From assembly GCF_021130785.1 (NCBI RefSeq), contig NW_025778948.1:1-64000 (forward strand): a DNA stretch of 64,000 nucleotides, given 5' to 3'. Positions 21,343 to 35,173 of this stretch are shown here, one piece after another (within the stretch, counting starts at the first letter, position 1; each line of letters starts with the position of its first letter). This DNA is from Homalodisca vitripennis (Eukaryota > Arthropoda > Insecta > Hemiptera > Cicadellidae). The notes under the pieces are model-generated. The model saw only the letters and a list, made by a program, of their open reading frames with translations, had not been told where the DNA came from and ran no database searches. A program made the translations under genes and the position numbers.

Positions 21343-24300
21343 CTTGCGTTTTTTTCAGTAGCCTAATTCCATCTCTAATAAATATGACCAAAATAAGCTG
21401 TAAGCTTCAACTAGTTATTAACACTTTAAAATGTGTGTTGAATTTTATAATAACCCAGCTATACTAAAGAAATGAAACAATTCTTAAAAATCGTTATATA
21501 CAATATTAAAAGTACTATTGTGAATTAAAGATGTCTTTATATATTTATAGAATTTATCATATTTTTATTTATTTGTGAATTGTACTTTGACAATTACGTA
21601 AATGTATTAGGATACATTTTGTAGTGTTAATATTTAATACATGCAAAACTAATTTTTAATTCAATTTTTATATATCATATAAATATATATATATATATAT
21701 AAATAATAGGGTTAATCAAACATTGTTTATTATAATTAGTTTATACAAATATAACGTATTTTAGATTGGTACTAAAGCTGTCTGTGATTACAAGTGTACC
21801 GATTGATTTTATTTTTTTATTTGTAAATAGAAGTTATCTGAAATATTCCTGAAGGTTTTATTTTCAATTAAATAGTGTTACATTAAATTATAATGTAAAG
21901 TCCTTACGACAGTATAGCAACCGATACAGTTGCTTTTTTATTTACTAAGCTTTAAACATTCCTTATTGCTGAGATGTTATAAAGCTAGGTACGCTAGTTA
22001 ATATGGAACGCTTCCGACTTGAAGTTGGTAATAAAACCTTCATTGTCAAACGTTGCGATTCCCGGTAGACAGAAGCATCTGACCAATATAAACTACGATA
22101 GATGTTACTTAGTAAAAATATTGAATTTTTAGATTAATTGTACAAATATTATGAACAAGAATGTTTTTGTTTCTTTATGCTATAATTCTAAGAACAATCC
22201 GTAATAGATTAAGTTGACACTTTTTTGGTATTATTGGAAAAAAAATTAATATAGACTAATTAAATATGTTGTGAAAACTTTTAGAATTTAATGGAGGGCA
22301 CTTATGAACTGATAAATATTTTTTATTCTTAACACAGATCAATTGTACAGAAAAAGGTGACTCTGCGCAGTATGACAATAACACTTATACGAGTATTTAT
22401 ATAGTTTCCTCATAGGATAGGCAATTTTAATAGTGTGGGCAATCTATGAAATGATTTGTAGTACACGACAATATATTTTAATGAAATGTTGATAATAACA
22501 ATTCGTTGACAGTGATGGGGATCGCGTAGCAATAACAGCGATAAAAGTGATGGTTTATTAATATTACACAAAATTTATAATCTGTCTGTTTCTGGTCTTT
22601 CAACAAACGTCGGCCTCTCTAACAATTCTCTATAAAAAGGGTGTAGGCTTAAGCTTACTTAGTAAAAGCATTTTATGATGTAATATTCTGGAGGCCTATT
22701 ATATTTCAAAAATAAATATACGTATATCAGGTAATATGACTGTATCCGTGGTTCTCAAGAGTTAATTAGTAGTTAAAAAATAAAAATATTTACTATTTTG
22801 TTCACTAAGTTAGGGTTGTATCAACGTTTTAATAGTATTTCCATCACATTAGATGGTTTTTATTCGCCAGTGTTCATTATGCAATATAAATTTTATAGTA
22901 TGTAGTCTTTACAATCTACATTAAACTACTGATCAAGCGCTATTTATTTTAATATTTGCCTCTTTTTATAACTTCGGCTGAAAGGGTTAACAGCTGTTTA
23001 GTCTGAATTGGCATTAATATAATGTTTGTTAGTTTGTTAAATTTTCCACAATTGTAAATTATTCCAAAAAACTTTCTTTGTTTCTTGATAACCTTCCTCG
23101 CACTTCAATGAATATTTTAAAAATAATTATCAAATCTCTCTGATGCTTTTGAGATTAGCATTTGACATCAAATTTTGGCGATTTTATTTGGATTTATTAG
23201 ATAATAATACTTTATAAAATACTTTTAAAATTCAATATTTAACTATATTTGCCTTATTAGATCGAACGTCGAGGGAACAATTTATAACCGCAATAACACG
23301 AATACAAAAAAGATTAAGGAGCAGGGATTTATATGCAATCTTGTCTGTATGGTAATTTCATCAATTTAATGCAACAAACCATTCATATAAAATTAACATC
23401 AAACATACTTCCTTTTAAAGTTTTCTTTCAATCAGATTATCACAATAATAATAATAGAAAAAGAAGAATAAAGATTGTTGAATAGACCATGAAAGTGTGA
23501 TACAGTGATGAAGGGAGAAAAAAATTTAGCTTCTTAAAGAAGAAGAAAAAACTATTTGCAAGTCAATTTTTTCACATAATATTTTGCTATGACATGTCAG
23601 AAAAAACTATGTTTTTAAAATTTTTTCTGTATTAAATAACCCATAGAAATTATAAATTTATCAAACGAAAAATACAAGATAAACAAATTCCCCACATATC
23701 ATGTTTTCCACATACCTTTCTAAATTACTTTACGTCTAGTTTAACTTTAAAAGCCAAGAAGAAAAATTTCTTAAAATAAAACACTTACATATAAAAAATT
23801 AATATGTCTTATCATGAATGAATTGTAAAATAAATGTATAGCATAAAAATATAAAACACATTTGTTATTATACTAAAATGTCTTCAGTAATACATTCAGT
23901 AAGGGTCTTGAAAAACAATTATTGAATGGTCAGGGAGTAGGGCCTCAGGGAGATGAAACTTAATTAAAAGGACATGCCTATCCTTGTACAACGTACTTCT
24001 CAAATACATATACTAAGATAACAGTTCCTTGATGGGAACATATACTCAGCACTCTTGTTGGATCTGCTTATCTTTTGTTACAGATTACTTTAAAATAATT
24101 AATGTTACATTAAGTGAAAACGCAGCAATATAAAGAATATTATTAATTGAAAAGACTTATACATGCATTTTAACTTATAATATATTCCAATCCAACCATA
24201 TTAGTCATAATTAATTGTAATGAAAATGATAAACTAAATTTGTGTTTAAAAAGTTATTTGTGTGAAGTCTTCGGTTAATCACGAGCGATGCGTGGTATTG

Positions 24301-24477
24301 ACTTTTACATACAGGCTTTAATTATTACTTTTTAACATATACATAACTAACTAAAGGTTTCTTAGAACCTAGACATCTACTTCTTTAATACAAAATATTC
24401 TAATTTATATTTAAACTATGTGTTTAAATTACAGGTTTAAAATAAAGATATATCAATAAAACATACATTATGGTGGG
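21343..24477. other. AT-rich, no gene seen
   Basis: No supported gene; short AT repeats at 21,682-21,701. Confidence 0.55.
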
Positions 24478-24648
24478 TTAGATCATTTTAACACTCCTTA
24501 ATAATCTTGATCTAAAGATGCTTCTATTCTCAAACATGCCATTGTTAAATCGGTCTCGGCTCTCCCTCGCACCGTTCTCAGCATCAATACCAATTTCACG
24601 CGCATTGCCTCTGAGATCTGCTAAAGTTTCCGAGAGTTTCTTGAGGAA
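24478..24648 (-). CDS. Candidate 3'-terminal exon or gene remnant, unrecognised
   Basis: An open stretch of 56 codons on the minus strand, from just after a TGA (24,649-24,651) to a TAA at 24,478-24,480, in a patch of clearly higher GC. The reading begins FLKKLSETLADLRGNAREIG and continues with a Glu/Arg/Asp-rich stretch ending RSIFRSRLLRSVKMI: charged, helix-prone and free of low complexity, unlike the chance frames around it. There is no ATG at the start, so it would have to be an exon. A good splice acceptor (TTTCTTTCACAG) lies about 30 bases upstream, but two in-frame stops separate it from this frame. The remnant may therefore be a broken exon or processed pseudogene. No family recognised. 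Confidence 0.35.
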   Translation of the reverse strand, partial: FLKKLSETLADLRGNAREIGIDAENGARESRDRFNNGMFENRSIFRSRLLRSVKMI

Positions 24649-24651
24649 TCA

Positions 24652-26172
24652 ATCAATACCACCCTAAAGCTGTGAAAGAAATAATTCTGCGGCATGTATT
24701 TCGGATTAGTGTTAATACGTATGAAATCATATATGGCAGTTAACACATGCTGTATTTTAATTTAGATCTCGGTATTGGTAGGTACTATTATTTTCAAAAC
24801 TATTTACTCAATTTCAAGTATAGAAAGAGTTTTAATTAGCAGATATCCGCTATAAATTTTTGTATTATTTAACGAACAAAATATGAGTACGCGAGATCAC
24901 ATGCTACGTTACGCTGAAGTTTGCATGTGACTTGCTCGTTTATAGATAATTTTATACTTATGATATCACCTTGAGTTTGATAACTCTCAGCCATTTCTCG
25001 TGAAGGGATATGCATCGTCATCTAATCTGATGTTTGATACATACATAAAACCCAATAAAATGGAGGATCAAAGAACCAGAACACCACATAAAAGAAATCG
25101 TAACGAAAGTATTACCGAGCAATAAAAATTAAACTTCTGCTTCATGTCACATTAAAACGTTAAAATGTCAATTTTGACTCCACTCAGTTTGTTTAAAAGT
25201 ATATTCATTCTACGCTTTTCTCGTTGGAGTGAAGTGCATTATAATTTAACTAGATGTTGCCTGTATAGAAATAAAGTTTCTCGCATAATTTAAAACCTAT
25301 AGGTGAGTTCGTTCTTGATACATAGTGCGGACCGACAAACAGAGAGAAGTGAAACCTTTTCAGTCCTTTGATTTTATTAACGCTAAGACAATAACGTGGT
25401 CCACTCTACTACTAACCCTAAATGTTTCAGGTTTTCCTCAAGTTTTAATGCTAACTAAAATTAAGGTGTTATTGGAGAAGCTTTGCAGTAGGGGCTTAGG
25501 ACATTTGTTTGCGTAACAATCTTAAATCTATGGGATCAGGAGAACAATACTGATAGGTTTGTTTTCTATCTACAGGAATGTATGTACAGGGTAAGGTACA
25601 CAGAAAATAAATCACAATTGATGCTTTTGTAGGTCTGTAATTAGGGAAAGCCGCAGTGTACCATTCTTGTGTTTATGATGTTCTAACCTACCCAAGTGGC
25701 ATTCGCATGAATATCACTGATGCTATCTATTGGTGATGACAAGATAGTAACAGCCTATATGGGACGTTTACTTGGATCGGCAAATGAGGTTTTTACAAAA
25801 AGCATACGATTGTGCTGCCAAAATCTGCGTAAGTTAAACATGAAACTTTTTTGATTCCTTTAATATATAATATATTTGGCATTATTTTTACACACAAAAT
25901 AAATATAAAATTAAAATGTAGGCTTATAATATTTTTATCGTAAAATTCTTGTAGGATATTAAGACTAATTAAGATTTACTTCAAATTATATGGGCAAGAA
26001 GTTACTTATCTAATGTTTTATTCCATTGTATTCAGTGAAGAAAAACATTCATGATTTATGAGAAAAACAATCCATAGAAATACATAACAAACTATGATAC
26101 ATTTATTGCCATAGCTGGTGTTTAAACTAGTGTCTAGGTAAAATCCATAAATTAAAATACAATATTTATAGA

Positions 26173-26176
<4 letters not shown>
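24652..26176. other. AT-rich, no gene seen
   Basis: A stretch near 25,325-25,450 resembles the dispersed repeat seen at 13.7 kb; the short plus-strand frame there is not supported. Confidence 0.5.

Positions 26177-26228
<52 letters not shown>
26177..26228. repeat. (AT)n microsatellite
   Basis: About 26 uninterrupted AT units. Confidence 0.97.
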
Positions 26229-26231
<3 letters not shown>

Positions 26232-27779
26232 ATTTGTACTAAAACAATTAATACATGATAAGACGAAGTAAAAGTAAAGAGTTTTACTCTAAAATTAGAG
26301 TGCGACTATAACGTGAATGACATGTATGGTATAAAAATAGTTAGGGAAAAAATAAATAGGGAATGATTTTGAGAAATTCTATCTACTGTAATAATCTTAA
26401 TAATGAAATCATAGTTGGACTTATGTTACAATTTCCAAAGTTTCTGAACAATGCTCAAAGTCGTGTGCAAGATTTAATTCTTCTTTTGTGGATGTATATT
26501 AATAGTAAGTAAAAATTTTAAATAAATGTATTGAACAGAAAAAAATTTCAAAAAAACTAGTCATGAAATGAATTATATTTTAGCTTCTGTAACGAAGCAC
26601 GTGATGTCACTAGACTATGAACGCTACTGTTGCACACACCTGTAATTAGTGACTGGACAGTTCGTCACTGATTGTCGATGTGTTCTGTCATTGTAAGAAA
26701 CAATTGTGCCTATCAGTGTTTTATCAATGAACATTTTAAAAGAAAATTTCCCAAATATCCATGGAAAGGTCTTGAACACACTTTAAGTAGTTTTTTTTTT
26801 CGATACGTTTAACACAAATGTTTCCACTTACAACCGGCTTGCGTACTATCAACTGTAAATATTTTTACTTCCAATGTCTTCTTCTCTAATAAGAACATAT
26901 TTTACGATACAATTCAAAGAGCCTATTACATTTTTTCAACTATTCCATGTAAATAACATTAATTTAGGAGATAACAACATGTTTAGTTAATATACCCTAT
27001 TTTTACATTATTAGTTTTATTTCAACCTTTTCTCGAACTGTTATTATTCATGTAGTACAAAATCCTCTGGATAAACTTATATAAAAATATACTGTTTACG
27101 AAGCTTTCTTGTAACTTCCAGTATAAACTGATTTTAGTTCAGTGAATGACATTGCAAAATATAGTTAATTTAATAATTAAATTACGCAATATAATGTATT
27201 GTGTAGTATCTTATCGTGAAATCAAAGACATCCTACGTTGATTTGAAAAATTATTCAATGCTTAGGCCTCTAAGTTTTGATTCGACATAATTTTGGTAAC
27301 AATATAAATACAAACTTTGAATTAAATAAATTTAAATACGTGAGTTTGTTTAATCTGTTGTGTTAGAAACAATATATTAACGCTTTTAAACATAAATTTA
27401 CAGTAAAATTTTTTATTAGTGTAATATAAGAGTATTGATCTATTTAGACTACTAAATATCTTACCAATATACAATTACGTTATATCTTAGCGCAGAAATA
27501 TCCTTGCCATACATACTAGAGATCAGTAGGGAAAGTTATGAAGCTCAACTATTGCTATTCAATAGTAATTTTTCGCATGCAATATCCAGTTGCATCAAAT
27601 ACAATATTAACTTCAACACATAAAACAATAACAGTTTTACAACTCCTGTGGAACACTATTAGGTAAGTAATTTACATTTAAGAAAAAAGCAACATTTAAA
27701 TAGCGAAATTATTGATTTTCCTTTTCAAATGGAAAGTGAAATTTTATTAGAAAAAGTAGTTTAAACTATCTTAATACAG
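26229..27779. other. AT-rich, no gene seen
   Basis: No supported feature. Confidence 0.55.
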
Positions 27780-30700
27780 TGAAAAAATAGGATATTTGCC
27801 AAAATTTGACAATCATACTATATTCTGGCGCTATCTCAAGTATTGCATTCATTACCAAGTATGAAGTATACATGCTTGTATTTCAATATTTTATCTAGTC
27901 TGGAAGTATGCATGAATTATAGATTTCGTTGACTAAAATTTGTAATACAATGAAAATTTCAAAACCAATTATTGTGATCGTACATACCTTGTATATCATG
28001 AATGTTGTGTATTGTATTAAAGAATTAATTGTAAAATGTAACAAGAAAATACTTGGTTTGATTCAAATTTCATTTATTCTACAATATATTTCATGATCAA
28101 AACGAAGTTTTTAATCTAGAGTTAGATACATTTTATTAATCTTGGTAGTCAATTTTGATATTAATTCCTCTCAATATACATTTTTTATTAAATGGAGATT
28201 AACAGATATGAGTAACAACAGATAGAGATCAACACTTTCACAGTACTTATATGCTAAGTATGCCATAAGCTACTGCTGTCCTGGTACGCCTCTTCATTAT
28301 ACTACACTACTTTAAGAGGTACGGAACAATCACTTCCACAGAAATTCAGTGGCACTTACTTTCCAGTGTATGCTTTCCTGGATAGGTTTTTCATTATACA
28401 GTCACGGTGTAAGTTCCAATTTATCATTAGACATATATTTACTGGTTTCAACAATGATATAAAGTAAGCTGTACATTAAAAAAGTACACTATAAATATTT
28501 CATAAGATACTGCAACGACGTTCTACGAACCATTTTTCCAGGTAGAAATGCTAATATAGTTTTCTCCATTTATTTAATTATAAACTATAAAAAAATGTGT
28601 CTACAAAATACTGAAGGTTATTTGGAATAAACTTGTGTAAATTATAGAAATTATATTTTTCAATTATTTTTAACATTATACAGAGAAAAGTTTTGCATAT
28701 TTTAGTCAACTTCGAAGGTTTTGGCTATTTATACAAATCTGTATGGCTCTAAAGCCTACTAATGTCATCTCTCCTTCAATGTTACCGATGCATTTAATAC
28801 ATATGTTATACGTTAAATTTAGTTCAATTATTATTTGTGGTATCTTAATGCAAATTTTATGTGTATATTGAATGAGTTCATACTAATATTTTTGTATTAC
28901 TAACATGTAACAGTTTACGGTAACTGACGCTAAATACGAGTACATCAATTAACTTAACTTAAATAAGGAAGCGCACAGACGGACAGAAACTCGGACTAAT
29001 TGCCCTTTTATTTTTGACCTCACAACCATTAGACCTCTTCCTTAGAGCAAGAGCAATCTGTGTGCCAACTGTAAACTAGCTCTAACCTTGTATCAAAATT
29101 TGGCATATGCTGAAAGATGAACGGACAGAAGGGGTGCTTTTTATCCTTATAAATTCAATAAGGTTCTTTCTTGTATGTAAATAATCCAAATTTCGTGTCT
29201 CTAGAGTATTGGAATAAAGATTTGTCAGTCAGACAAGTATACGGATAGACAGTGGGAAAAATAAACCAATTCAATAAACCTCTGTGAGGTTTCTAATAGT
29301 TTGTTAAAAATGTGGAGTAATACAGTATCGAATTAAATTTAGACATTTAATTATTTAGTTTTATTATTATAAATATGTATCACTGTAATTTGTTTTAACC
29401 AAATCTGTTTAGTGTGTTTTTTTGCGTTAAAACTAACAAAGAATTCACCTATCTATTCGTCCATCACTTTTGGTAAAAAGCCCCTACAGAAATTGAATAT
29501 GGTTGCTATGTTCTTCCTTTTTACAATATGAAGAATACTATTGATGTTTAGGTAAAGAAATAAAGACCGCATTGTCCGTAAGTTGTCTGTATGTTCACCC
29601 GTAAATGTGATAGCTTTGAAAGAAAGGGTGTAAAATCTTAAATTATCATTTATTGCTCACAGCCGTAGGTAGAGTTTTATTCATGTAAGATTGAGAAAAG
29701 GTAAAAAACAATTCGTTCAGCTTCTTTTTCTTTGTATTTGCACTACCTTCATTTCTTTCTATCGGGCATTTCGATACTCCGATAATGGGTTTTCCTCTAA
29801 AATAATAATGATTTTTAACAATTATAACAATATAATATACTATGCATACCTACAGCAATGTGTACAAAAAATAACAACTAGTTTCAATCTAACGTGAAGT
29901 ACGTATATCACCAATAATGTTTTTTAAATATAATGTTATCAATAAAGTATATTTAAATTGAAAAATGATATTTTTCATTAACTTTAAATGGACATTTGTT
30001 TAATTTTTTGAAATTAAATAAATAAAGTTTATATTTAATACTTTTATAGTTACCATATGAAAAATAAATAGTTTACCCTTAAATATATAGTAATTCATTA
30101 TTAAAACTGTGAGAGGTCAAAGTTTTATAGTATTTTTAGAATCATTAATCTAAGTACCCTATGCAACTATAAGCTTGTATTATACATATAATATCAGATT
30201 AGTATGTCAAACTATTTAAACATCCGAAAAATAGGAAAAATAATTATACAAAATACGAATACTTTAATGTTATAAAAACTTAGAGCATTTAACTGATTGA
30301 CGTAAGGATGTAAATATGCAGTTGTGCGTGAGCTATGAAAGAACAACTACCTCATTAGCAAGGCTCAGATGTAACTTCAAGACAATGAGGCAACAACAAT
30401 ACAGTCCCCCGGAGCTTTTCATCTTTTCTCTTGCCTTGATACACTGAAACATTATCTTTTGAGACATCAATTGACTTACAATTCAATGAAAATATTTTTG
30501 GCTATTTAGGGTTATTTATACTTCTTAAATATATTTGAATATATTTTTACTAATTCCAAACTCAACTAGAAAAATTTTGTCACGTAAAAGCCTGTGAAGG
30601 TTTATCCATCACAGATTTATATTAAGGTTTATACACTTTAAAAACCTTAAAATTATACCTTGAAAAGTTGTGTGTCAGTTTTAGTAACACCTTACAATTG

Positions 30701-33700
30701 TTTCTAAATCGTTTCATCTAAAACATTAAGCACCAGGGATTGGTGTAAAGTTGTACATTTTTCTTGCGATAACACTAGATTTTAAAATGTTAATTTACAT
30801 CTCTTTACACTATTAATCAATAATAAAGCCAAACAGCCAAGCTAGTAATGACATGTCTCTTATTGCAAAGATCAATAGTTCCCCTAGCTACCAAACGTAA
30901 ACGTTATAAAATATTGAAATTACAAGGTCGTTGTAATTCCGTAACTAGGAAGAATCAGTAAATAGAAAAGCCAATGCAGAGAAAACATATAACTAGTATA
31001 TCCGCATGAATGAAGCAGTAGTGGTTAAATATAACACATTACTCAAGGACCGGTATACTTCTAGCACAGGAATCAATGTGTGGATGCTGGCACATTATAG
31101 AATCACTGTGTATTACATTGAATGAGACATTCAGTGCCTTTTAATAATTTATTCTATCTGTTCATGCTTACTAGATAAGAATGCCGGACACCACGTGTCG
31201 TGCAACAGACTTCTATTAGGTTGCATGCACAATTTCAAGTCTATTTCAATGTCATATGAATGTAGTTTAATCTGTTTGTTTACAAATTTATGTATTCAGC
31301 AATATTTAATTTCCATATTAAACATGAGATCAATGTGAAAATGTCCCCTAACACCGTTATTAAAGATTTTACTTATATAGAATAATGCATACTTTCTGGT
31401 ATATAGGTCAGTTCATTTTTTAAGTATCGTATGAACAGTTAGATAGATAAATAGGCAAACATAAATTTTATTTTCGCAATTAAAAAAATATCTATATAAT
31501 ATTATTGTATTATTATTATTATGTAATTAGATATATCCTTAAGCGTAACGATGGTGTAAAATAGACAGTCTATCATCATCTTGAGAAAAGAATAAAAAAT
31601 CTAGTTTTTTACGTAGATAAATAAATAAGAAACAGCAATGTATAAAACTGAACAAGACATAAAAATTAAAAGTAATCTAGTTAGTGAAAACGTTCACAAG
31701 CCCTCAACTGATATACAACCGGATTGTTTTGCCCTTTAGCTCGTTTAATATTATATTTTCAACGCTGTATACAAGCATCTTAAGAATACTTTATACTGTA
31801 CAAGTTCTTAAAATATTAAAATTTTACACAACGGATACCGTTTATATGAGTACATATTTTAATTACATTTTACATTCTCAGACTGGAATTTGAAGTACAG
31901 CATAAATTATTTCATGGATTTGCGTTTGTTTTAGAGAGTATGGATAGAGTGTTATTATTCCTTAGCATAATTTATAAGGTAGATTGGATTAGTTCGTCCG
32001 TTAAACAATGGTCTGTGAATATATGTCACAGAAATATTGTTAGGTGTCAAAACAATATATTATTAATGCCTGGAAAAGAGGTATTATGTACCTAAATCTC
32101 ATCATACATTATCTATCGTAACGGTGAAATCACGAGAAATAAACTCGGAGTACTAAATAAAAGCTATGAGTATTAAAAGAAACAATGTATTGTGTAGAAA
32201 TTAACCACACATCTTAGCTAATTTCATATGGGAAGTGGAATATATTAAACTTGAAGGTAATGTAACACATTTTTTACCTGTGGCCAAGTGAAAAATTATC
32301 GGTAGATCTGTAGGTGTTATTAAAAGTCTATTTTCCAGATGGCGGTGATGTACCAAAGACCTATTTGCAGACATAATTAAAGCTTTATATCACACAGCAT
32401 TTAATTTTGTGCTTGGGAACAGATAAACTTCTACACCGCATAGAGATCCCGTTGCTTTGGTAACTACTTTATAAATATAAAAATTTCTTTATTATGAATT
32501 TTAAGTACTATAGCGGTTGTGCATTATAATAAAACCTTTACGGTTAGTTTTTTCAAGCTAATCTTAATTTAAAATTTATACGTTATTTTTTATATTTCAT
32601 TAGAATAATTTTTAATGTACAAAAACTGTTATGTTACTGTGAAAAAGCAAAAATTTTATTTGGATTTTTTAAATAAAATTTCAATTTATGTTACTCTAGA
32701 GCTAAATTATAAATTTTTTTACATATGTTTCTTTTAGGCTAAACTATGAGTAATCGGAACACAAGATGCAATTTCTTTACTTTTTAAATCAGAGATTGAA
32801 ATTCTAGTGCTGGATAAAAAACATGTAAAAGGAATAAAACAAACAATTTTGTAAATGCTATAGTGATTACAAGTTTAAAAATACTTTTTCTTATCTTAAA
32901 GATTTCTTTTACATTTGGCACATTTCACAAAATTGAATCCTTAGAACTATTCTGTCTTACATCTATTTTTCTTCCATCCCATTAGGACAATGTTTTATTT
33001 AGTTTCTTACCTCATTCTTTGCTGGTCTAGAAATACCAGTATGCGTTATTTCTTCCAACAAGATGGTAAATCATTTAATGGTACTCCTCGCTTAGGGGTT
33101 TTCACAGCTCCTATTTTACATAGCGTCACACCCAAACCAGTTCTAAACTCTTTTTGAGTCATTCACTTAGTCTTTAGTATCCACACATTCAATACAGCCA
33201 TATCCCGCCATATTGTGGAAGCTCCCGAAGTACTACTTTCTACTCCTAAAAGTGAATATGGTATCGCTCAAAGTGGTGGTAGTTCATGAGAACCACACCT
33301 CTCATGTGATTTTTGTACGTCTTGAAAATTATTTAGTGGAATGGAAAATCAACATACTTTTTGGATTTTAATTATATTTCTGGATACGTTTACATTGGGA
33401 CTAAACTACACAGAAGTTATCATAACGTAACCGAATCAGTTCTGAACCCGCACTGGTCCCAGCTTTCAAAGGTGTTTTCAGTTAAGTAGAAAAACTAGGC
33501 ACTAAATTTCCCAGTAGCCTTGTATAAACAAAATTTCTAAAAGCTTTATAACTTACTATATTTTCTATATCACTACGGTTCTGATTAAAAAATTTAATAC
33601 ATATTCTGACCATCGCTTACCACATTTTTTCTAGGTACGGGTGTATCATATTTAATAATATTTCTAGTGGTCAGTATTCTTTTGCGTTCATGTTTAAATT

Positions 33701-34260
33701 CCTTACTTCCAAAGTTTGTTTATACAAACAGCTTTAATAAGTTCCTTTCCCTTTAGATGCCCCATTATGGTAAATGGCTGCTCATTATCTAGTATCTATA
33801 AACATAAATTGTGAACTTTGTTGTATAAGGCTTTTAAACGTCTTTTCTGGAAGCAAGTAATAACGTTTTAGTGGGTATAAATAGCAGTCCTCCATATTTT
33901 AATTCCGTATTTGGTGATCATTTCAAACAGATACTTGTACACAGTCAGCTTCACCCTTCTAGTCCATTTGCTTCTGCGTATCTTGGTGTGGCTAAGTCTA
34001 TGTAATGTAGTAAACCGTAGATAAATAAATATTACTGTAAACGATAACGCAGCTATATTATTCGATGTTAACACATTTAAAAAACTGTAACTGTTGCTGT
34101 ACTCTACTCCTGTAATGTGATGACTATTCAAGTTATCTTTTTTAAAGTTTATTAAGTTTTACGCTATTTTTCATTGCTGTCATAGTCACCTATATGACAA
34201 ATGCAGCAATATTCGCTAACGCTCATCCAAATCCCATGTCGTGTTACCGTAATCAAACTC
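27780..34260 (+). repeat. Diverged duplicated segment, copy A
   Basis: Matches 38,030-44,620 in order and orientation through patches of similarity at about 27,830, 28,320, 29,290, 30,330, 31,690, 32,210 and 34,150. The partners lie about 9.7-10.6 kb to the right. Similarity is patchy, best at 30,320-30,420. No long open frame is shared, and indels between copies break all frames, so no gene is called. It could be an old segmental duplication or two copies of a large non-coding mobile element. Short open frames in it (29,691-29,897; 31,684-31,893; 33,868-34,131) are not conserved in copy B. Confidence 0.65.
30320..30420. other. Conserved core of the duplicated segment (copy A)
   Basis: About 95% identical over 88 bases with 40,355-40,441 (four substitutions and one 2-base indel) while the flanks are far more diverged. 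The 2-base indel shifts every frame, arguing against coding. The minus strand can form an imperfect hairpin joining GCCTCATT and AATGAGGT with several G-U pairs beyond. Confidence 0.6.
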
Positions 34261-35053
34261 AATGATCCTCTTATATAAAAGAAGTGTCATGTATTATTTT
34301 TTGTCTGCAACTTAGTTGATTCTACCTAGTTTAGTATACTGGACAAAAACACACAATAGAGCATTTGTTCTTTTTTGTTAATCCTATATTTTTCTAATAC
34401 TTTACCTTAAAGACATGTAGATACAACAAGCGTCTCTTGTTAGGTGATTTCAAATTATGATTAACAATATTCAACAAGCTGAATGGTAACTGCAGTTATA
34501 GCGTTGGGTGTAAACAATAGGTGAGACTTGTTGACCAGTATTGTTTATTGCACTTTTGTGTCAGTTGAATCTGTTATAAATTCGATAAATATTTGATTTT
34601 TTAATACGTGAATTTAATGTTTTGGTTTTAGAATTATCAGTTTTTTTTTATCCAGGGAAAAGATAACAAGAACAATATGAGGGAAACGTTTCTTAAAACA
34701 ACTGTTAAAAAGCAAAACTTCTTACATACATGGCTATAACGCCAGCTTGCTAAAATATGACCTGTAGCTATGTCTTTATTAGAAATGGTCATTACAAATG
34801 CGTGTCTATATTGTAGTAATGAAATTAAAATAACAAAGCACACTAACGTAATGGTTTACATGGCAACTTGGTCCTAAGAAATCTATTCTAATTATAATTC
34901 CGTAGGATATTTTACTGCTTATTTACACGGAACATTATAGGCCTTTGAGTAGATAGATCTTTTGTTCATCGTTCATTGCATTAACTGAAAATTTAATTGT
35001 TTAGCTGAATGTAATCTATTATCTTTGTTTCCTAAATAAATACAACTGTTTAT
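34261..35053. other. AT-rich, no gene seen
   Basis: No supported gene. An 18-base stretch at about 34,519-34,536 recurs inverted at about 45,957-45,974. Confidence 0.5.
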
Positions 35054-35173
35054 TTAATTACATTGAAACATAAAACCAATATTTAATACTTTTATTTTTG
35101 TGAGGCCTTGCTATCGAAAGGCCTCACAAAAATAAAAGTATTAAATATTGGTTTTGTGTTTTATTGTAATTAA
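35054..35173. repeat. Long palindrome (hairpin), perfect 38-bp arms
   Basis: Arms 35,072-35,109 and 35,118-35,155 are perfect inverted copies separated by 8 bases. Outward the symmetry continues for 18 more bases per arm with three mismatches (35,054-35,071 against 35,156-35,173). It has no terminal signature of a known transposon and no coding content. A perfect arm in such diverged sequence implies recent origin or active maintenance. Confidence 0.95.

Noticed and set aside
30340..30420. let-7 microRNA gene on the minus strand
   Set aside because: Only the first nine bases fit the mature let-7; the hairpin is weak with many G-U pairs and the 5' arm does not resemble a let-7 star strand.
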